Assembly: GCA_021734395.1 (NCBI GenBank)
Contig: JAIPJB010000004.1
Coordinates: forward strand, 62,001 to 126,000
From: Candidatus Altimarinota bacterium
GTDB lineage: Bacteria; Patescibacteriota; Gracilibacteria; UBA4473
Length of the DNA: 64,000 bases
Direction: 5' to 3'
Position numbers and translations under genes: made by a program
The notes under the pieces: generated by a model
The model's database searches: none
Told to the model about the DNA's origin: nothing
The model's input: only the letters and a program-made list of their open reading frames with translations
Shown here: positions 59,948-64,000 of the stretch, in pieces
Numbering within the stretch: position 1 is the first letter of the stretch
How the letters are laid out: each line of letters opens with the position of its first letter

Positions 59948-60607
59948 CTATTTCTCTCGCAGTAGTATTCGCAAATACGGCCACAGATTTTCTGCGATAA
60001 TACGATAGCCTTTTTCATTGGGATGCATGTTATCAGCCAGATTGTATTCCGACCGCATCATCACTCCTGACAAAAGTGATGGCATCAAGACGGCATCAAA
60101 TTCACGGGCGAGGTTTTCGTACATAGTTTCGAAAGCAGAAATATAGGAGAACCCTCTTGTGGGGGGAGGCAAAATCCCCACCAAAAGAATTTTGGCATCG
60201 TATTCTTGTATGATACGGAGAATTTTTCTCAGATATTCCTGCGTTTCTTGCACGGGAAATCGCTGCAAAGCATCATTGGCGCCCAAAGCAACGATCACAA
60301 TTTCCGGATGAGTTTCGGTAAATATGTCTTCGAGCCTGGCCAACCCGTCCCGAGTCGTATCTCCACTCACTCCGTGATTGAGAATAGTGTAGTGATCGTA
60401 TCCTTCCTGCTCCAGTCGAAATTTCAACAGAGAAGGATAACTGTGTGATTCGGAAACTCCTGTCCCCTCAGTCAGACTGTCACCCAGTGCCACAATGATA
60501 CCAGAATGAATAATCTGATTGGGTTCTGCATCTGGTACTCCCGAAGAAAAGAAGAAAAAATATCCACCGACAAGAAACAAAAGAAGCAAGACAAGGTATT
60601 TTTTCAT
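59948..60607 (-). CDS. SGNH/GDSL esterase, membrane-anchored or secreted
   Basis: 219 residues: signal anchor (MKKYLVLLLLFLVGGYFFFF), then a TesA-like SGNH hydrolase with block I IVALGDSLTEGTG (nucleophile Ser), block II NHGVSGDTTRDGL, block III IVALGANDALQ and block V DNMHPNEKGY (Asp/His). It acts on esters or acylated glycans outside the membrane; a wall or lipid role is likely given the neighbouring PBP gene, which ends 24 bases upstream on the same strand. Confidence 0.92.
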   Translation of the reverse strand: MKKYLVLLLLFLVGGYFFFFSSGVPDAEPNQIIHSGIIVALGDSLTEGTGVSESHSYPSLLKFRLEQEGYDHYTILNHGVSGDTTRDGLARLEDIFTETHPEIVIVALGANDALQRFPVQETQEYLRKILRIIQEYDAKILLVGILPPPTRGFSYISAFETMYENLAREFDAVLMPSLLSGVMMRSEYNLADNMHPNEKGYRIIAENLWPYLRILLREK

Positions 60608-60631
60608 ATCATTCTGCAAAAAAAATATTTT

Positions 60632-62818
60632 TTATTTATCTGGCGGGATACTCATGTGTCGAAACAAAAAATCTGCTACCCGACGAAATGTGCCAGCAGC
60701 GGTTTCTGATCCCCACTGAGACACCTTCGGATAATCAAACTTTACCAGAATCACAAACTGAGGTTCTTTGAGGGGCCCGAATCCCGCAAAACTCGTGATG
60801 GTAGTTCCCGCTCCTTCCAAAACCTGATTTCCCCGATAAGTCTGTGTCGTTCCGGTTTTCCCCATGACATTATACCCCCACACACGACCTCCGCGAGCAA
60901 TTCCATTATTGACGGCATTGAGCAACATCGCCTTAATCGTATGATAGGTTTCATCCGAAATAACTTTGCGTATTTTTTCAGAATGGTATTTCTTGACCGT
61001 TCCATCAGGATAACGCACTTCTTCCACGAGTAATGGTTTCATGAGATATCCTCCATTCGCCAAAACAGAAAATGCCATTCCCATCTGTAGTGGCGTGCTG
61101 GTCAATCCCTGTCCGAATCCTCGCGTAATCAATTCTGATTCTGACCAGTCTTTCCAAAATTCCAGTTGTCCATCTGCTTCTCCATTCAATTCAATGTCTG
61201 TGTACTGACCAAATCCAAATGCCCGTAAATATTCATAGAGCAGTTTGTATCCCATTTTTCGGGTAATAAAAGCAATCCCTGTGTTCAGTGATCGGTTGAG
61301 CACTTCTATCATGGTCGTGGTTCCGGCATAGGTTTCATCCGCATTTCGGATTTTAAACTCTCCTACTTCGATTGGTCCTGTATCCTCATATGTTGTTTGT
61401 GGGGTTACCTCATCCGCATTGAGCGCAGCCGCCATAGTGATCGGTTTCATAACTGATCCTGGCTCATAGGTATCCGAAACAATCTTATTCCGAAACACCT
61501 GTGGCCCCCATCTATTAAAATAACGATAATATCGACCTCCATCGACAATCGTTGGAATACGCTGATTAAATTCTTCACTCTCGCGATCTTCGGCTTCCTG
61601 ATCAGGAGTAATCTCATAGCGAGTAAAAACTTTTCCGAATTCATTGGGGTCAAAATCCGGCGCATGAGCCATAGCCAAAATACGTCCTGTGGAAGGCTCA
61701 ATCACAATAATCTGTCCAAAATCAGCTTCAAACTGTTTGAGATCCTCTTGGAGTATTTTTTCGACTTGTCCTTGGATTACCCGATCAATCGAAAGTACAA
61801 TATCCGCTCCATCTCGAGCGCGTAAAATCTGAGATCCTTCGCCCAAAATACGTTGCCCACGGGTATTAATCGCTCCAAAAATCACCCCTTCTTCTCCTGC
61901 TAATTCGTGATCAAAACGCCCTTCAATTCCGTATTGCCCATGCCCAGATGAATCCACAAAGCCCAAAACCTGTGCCGCTAAATTTCTTTCTGGATAATAT
62001 CTCCAGTGTTCATCACGCAATTGAATTCCTCTCAGAACATCCTGATAACGGGGATTTGATTTGAGTTCCAGAATCTTTTCGGAAACTTCGGGAACAATTT
62101 TATTGCTTATTTCGACATATCGTTTGGGACGACGTTCAAGCATTGCTTCCAACTTATCCACTTCTATATTGAGTAACGGCGACAATTTCTCAGCCGTTGG
62201 AGTGAGCGATTCTATCTGAGTCGGATCCGCGACGATCATCGCTCCTTCCACACGAACTCCAGAGATATCAAGTTCCTCAATCATCAAGGCCCGACTTTCA
62301 GCAACATCTGTTTCGAGAATTACTCGCCGACGCTCTATCTGACTGAAAATGTCCCTAAGTTCCTTCTCGTAGGCTTTGATGGCCGCCTGCTCTGAGGCTG
62401 ATAATTTTTTTGGATCAGTTTCGACAATACACCCTTCTATTTTTTCACAGTGTGCATGAATCAAAAGAGGTGCTAAAAGCTCTGCCGCCAAATCAGGATT
62501 TCCTTTTTGCTGCTGAGAAAAATCCAAGCGAGGATTGTATTCTGGATATGCCAAAATAATCGGATCCACAAAAAGGAGCTTGAGCGTATTGTTGGTCGCA
62601 AGAGGCGTGAGCTCATCAGTGAGACGATTTTTTCGTACTAAAATCTTTCCTCTTTGAGCGGGGAGAATAGATCGTTTTTCATGTTGGGCACGAGCTTCTT
62701 GTGCGAATTCTTCGGCACTCAATACCTGCAGATCAAAAAGGCGAATCAAAAAAACACCAAAAGCCAATACAAAGAAAATCTGCAGAAACCGAATCCGACT
62801 CGAGAAATCCAAGCTCAT
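60632..62818 (-). CDS. penicillin-binding protein 2 / FtsI-type transpeptidase
   Basis: 728-residue class B PBP: short cytoplasmic start, one N-terminal membrane helix (about 9-28), dimerisation/pedestal domain (QRGKILVRKN, ERNLAAQVLGFVDSSGHGQY), and the transpeptidase domain with SxxK in PGSVMKPITM, SxN in NRSLNTGIA and KTG in GKTGTTQ. It crosslinks peptidoglycan, in cell division if FtsI or elongation if PBP2; the sequence does not decide. The linker between helix and pedestal is longer than usual (about 60-200). Confidence 0.94.
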   Translation of the reverse strand: MSLDFSSRIRFLQIFFVLAFGVFLIRLFDLQVLSAEEFAQEARAQHEKRSILPAQRGKILVRKNRLTDELTPLATNNTLKLLFVDPIILAYPEYNPRLDFSQQQKGNPDLAAELLAPLLIHAHCEKIEGCIVETDPKKLSASEQAAIKAYEKELRDIFSQIERRRVILETDVAESRALMIEELDISGVRVEGAMIVADPTQIESLTPTAEKLSPLLNIEVDKLEAMLERRPKRYVEISNKIVPEVSEKILELKSNPRYQDVLRGIQLRDEHWRYYPERNLAAQVLGFVDSSGHGQYGIEGRFDHELAGEEGVIFGAINTRGQRILGEGSQILRARDGADIVLSIDRVIQGQVEKILQEDLKQFEADFGQIIVIEPSTGRILAMAHAPDFDPNEFGKVFTRYEITPDQEAEDRESEEFNQRIPTIVDGGRYYRYFNRWGPQVFRNKIVSDTYEPGSVMKPITMAAALNADEVTPQTTYEDTGPIEVGEFKIRNADETYAGTTTMIEVLNRSLNTGIAFITRKMGYKLLYEYLRAFGFGQYTDIELNGEADGQLEFWKDWSESELITRGFGQGLTSTPLQMGMAFSVLANGGYLMKPLLVEEVRYPDGTVKKYHSEKIRKVISDETYHTIKAMLLNAVNNGIARGGRVWGYNVMGKTGTTQTYRGNQVLEGAGTTITSFAGFGPLKEPQFVILVKFDYPKVSQWGSETAAGTFRRVADFLFRHMSIPPDK

Positions 62819-62860
62819 CAGGCGCCGAAATTGTAAGGCAAAGCCGAAAAATGTCGAGAT

Positions 62861-63727
62861 TTATTCTGGTTTTTCCTTGGCGACTTCTTCAGGAACTTTC
62901 CCTGATTTTTTATACACATCCAGCCATTTTTTTCGAGAGTCTGGATTTTTTATTTTTATTCGAGAACGGCGAATACTGCTGCTGAAATCCGGAACACGAT
63001 TGGGGGCATACACTTTGCTTTCCCATTCCCGACGCTCCTGTGCCTGATCTTTTGCGTTTTGAAATACCTCGGCGTCACCTCCATATTGCCGCTGTGAATG
63101 GCGCAGCGAATAACGACTCTTTTTGTTTGTTCTTTCAGCGGATTTGAGCATCCCCACATCTTCTTTTCGTTTTAATTTTGAAACCCTCTTTGCTACTGAA
63201 TGCAGGGGAGAAGGTTCATCTATTTTTTCCTGAGCGACCTGATTAAAATCCTTATCTCGTTCCCACGGGGGGAGTGAGTCTTTGTATTCGCGGCGAGATA
63301 TCAGAAGCTCAAAATTTGTATCGCGCATCGACCGAGCCGACAAACTAGAACGTTCTTGATTTATCTGATGACGTCGTTCGTAAGCATAATCAAGCAGTTC
63401 TTCCGAAGATAAATCTCCGGTCTTATATCCGCCAAAAACTTTGTAGCCATTATGATTTTCACGGAGAAGAATTTTTTCCATCGATTCTCCATAGACTTCT
63501 TGAGGATCATAAATGCCGGTCTCTTCAGAACTGTCTTCCTCTTCATTTTCATCTTCAGAAAGACTCTCTGAATCCGATTGGCTGTCTTCTTCCTCATTTT
63601 GATCGACCACGATAAAGGAAGACGGACCGGGAACTGCCGCCGACACTGTGCCCCTATTTCCCAGAAACAACAGGCAGAGAAATATCGGAAGGAAAAATGC
63701 AATATGTTTTTTGAAATATTGTGTCAT
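62861..63727 (-). CDS. secreted charged protein, acidic then basic
   Basis: 288 residues with a signal peptide (KHIAFFLPIFLCLLFLG, cleavage near VSA). The first mature stretch is almost wholly Glu, Asp and Ser (EEEDSQSDSESLSEDENEEE); the second half is Arg/Lys/Ser-rich (KKSRYSLRHSQRQYGG, SSSIRRSRIKIKNPDSRKKW). The basic part is reminiscent of the Arg/Tyr-rich segments of the secreted proteins at 12-18 kb, although no domain is shared. It could bind acidic polymers or bridge wall components. Leaderless promoter; divergent from rel. Confidence 0.7.
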   Translation of the reverse strand: MTQYFKKHIAFFLPIFLCLLFLGNRGTVSAAVPGPSSFIVVDQNEEEDSQSDSESLSEDENEEEDSSEETGIYDPQEVYGESMEKILLRENHNGYKVFGGYKTGDLSSEELLDYAYERRHQINQERSSLSARSMRDTNFELLISRREYKDSLPPWERDKDFNQVAQEKIDEPSPLHSVAKRVSKLKRKEDVGMLKSAERTNKKSRYSLRHSQRQYGGDAEVFQNAKDQAQERREWESKVYAPNRVPDFSSSIRRSRIKIKNPDSRKKWLDVYKKSGKVPEEVAKEKPE

Positions 63728-63733
63728 CTCATC

Positions 63734-63762
63734 ATTATAACACAAAAAATAAAAAATAGCAA
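63734..63762 (-). promoter_or_regulatory. promoter of the charged secreted protein gene
   Basis: TTGCTA, 17 bases, TATAAT, then GATGAG and ATG. The six-base gap predicts a leaderless mRNA. Confidence 0.65.
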
Positions 63763-63784
63763 GGTGTTTCCAGACAGAAAACAC

Positions 63785-63814
63785 TAGACAAAGGGCTTCT
63801 TTTTTCGTGATAAT
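63785..63814 (+). promoter_or_regulatory. candidate promoter of rel
   Basis: TAGACA, 18 bases, GATAAT. The -10 box overlaps the first ATG (63813), so translation from the second ATG (63825) is more likely. Confidence 0.45.
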
Positions 63815-63824
63815 GAAGTTCGAA

Positions 63825-64000
63825 ATGCCCTCCCCAAAATACGATTTTTCTTCCGCCCTTCTCGAAATCCAAGAGCGCATTCAGGAGTATTACCCTGACT
63901 TTGGCACCGCCCAAAAAAAGCTCCTGGAAGAAGCCTTTGAATTTGGGCTTAAATCTCATCACGAGCAATGGCGTGAATCAGGACATCCGTATTTCAGTCA
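63825..64000 (+). CDS. rel: (p)ppGpp synthetase/hydrolase RelA/SpoT, N-terminus only
   Basis: The last 58 codons of the window open a frame beginning MPSPKYDFSSALLEIQERIQ and containing LLEEAFEFGLKSHH and QWRESGHPYFSH. The latter matches the start of the HD hydrolase domain of Rel/SpoT (the GxxRxSGxPYxxHP motif). The rest lies beyond the window. ppGpp control would connect with the C-rich discriminators of the ribosomal promoters listed here. The ATG at 63813 is an alternative start. Confidence 0.8.
   Translation, partial: MPSPKYDFSSALLEIQERIQEYYPDFGTAQKKLLEEAFEFGLKSHHEQWRESGHPYFS

Noticed and set aside
1-64000. UGA recoded as glycine, as in Gracilibacteria/SR1
   Set aside because: TGA terminates many genes at exact family ends, often in ATGA overlaps, so it is a stop here.

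Overview
The window is a dense bacterial chromosome segment. I see 57 complete protein genes, a partial gene at each end, one tRNA, no gene-free stretch above about 300 bases, and many ATGA stop/start overlaps. TGA is used freely as stop, so the code is standard. Three things suggest an ultra-small, Candidate Phyla Radiation / Patescibacteria-like organism: very short intergenic spaces, few Shine-Dalgarno sequences, and short or unusual ribosomal proteins (a bL32 without zinc cysteines, lysine-rich extensions on S15 and S20). Surface logic is Gram-positive-like: FemAB-type ligase, SLH modules, an LPSTG sorting signal, lipoprotein genes lgt and lspA, MurA and a class B PBP. Peregrinibacteria-like lineages would fit, but the lineage is inference and I see no rRNA.

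Layout. 0-5.4 kb: alpha/beta hydrolase, membrane Mur-ligase, DegT-like aminotransferase, an HUH/Y1 transposase with embedded palindromes, FemAB ligase. 5.4-9.6 kb: small genes, ferredoxin, bL33, AI-2E-type permease, PrmC, bS21. 9.6-18.1 kb: surface and secreted proteins (SLH protein, then four signal-peptide proteins with Arg/Tyr/Ser-rich N-termini), interrupted by an AroK-PurN fusion. 18.2-25.6 kb: NnrD, FolP, Tmk, FolD, K+ channel, and the SUF genes sufC-sufB-sufD interrupted by a GIY-YIG cassette. 25.6-35.2 kb: PNPase/S15, trypsin-like lipoprotein, tRNA-Val, S20, and a tight operon rpmE-membrane protein-rpmF-nusB-rnc-pabB-lspA. 35.2-41.3 kb: a 1304-residue double-propeller protein, an LPSTG protein and a small secreted protein. 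41.4-50.9 kb: purA, dnaA, mfd, dnaN, a CorC-like protein, rpmA. 51-64 kb: Na+/H+ antiporter behind a structured leader, murA, dgt, LemA-like protein, lgt, DsbA-like lipoprotein, transketolase, GDSL esterase, PBP2/FtsI, a charged secreted protein and the start of rel.

Functional links. AroK, PabB, FolP, FolD, PurN, PurA and Tmk sketch a chorismate/folate/purine/thymidylate capability. Lgt and LspA serve lipoproteins, of which two are visible here (trypsin-like and DsbA-like). MurA, the Mur-ligase, FemAB and the PBP serve the cell wall to which the SLH and LPSTG proteins would attach.

Most notable signals: (1) the AroK-PurN fusion; (2) a dispersed 21-bp palindrome that sits inside at least five unrelated genes and adds a similar peptide to three of them; (3) a stereotyped promoter, TTGACN-N16-TACAAT, followed at ribosomal genes by a CCCG discriminator; (4) promoters so close to start codons that many mRNAs should be leaderless; (5) a transposase gene carrying two copies of a perfect 24-bp palindrome in a 141-bp in-frame duplication; (6) the family of secreted Arg/Tyr-rich proteins; (7) a structured leader before the antiporter.
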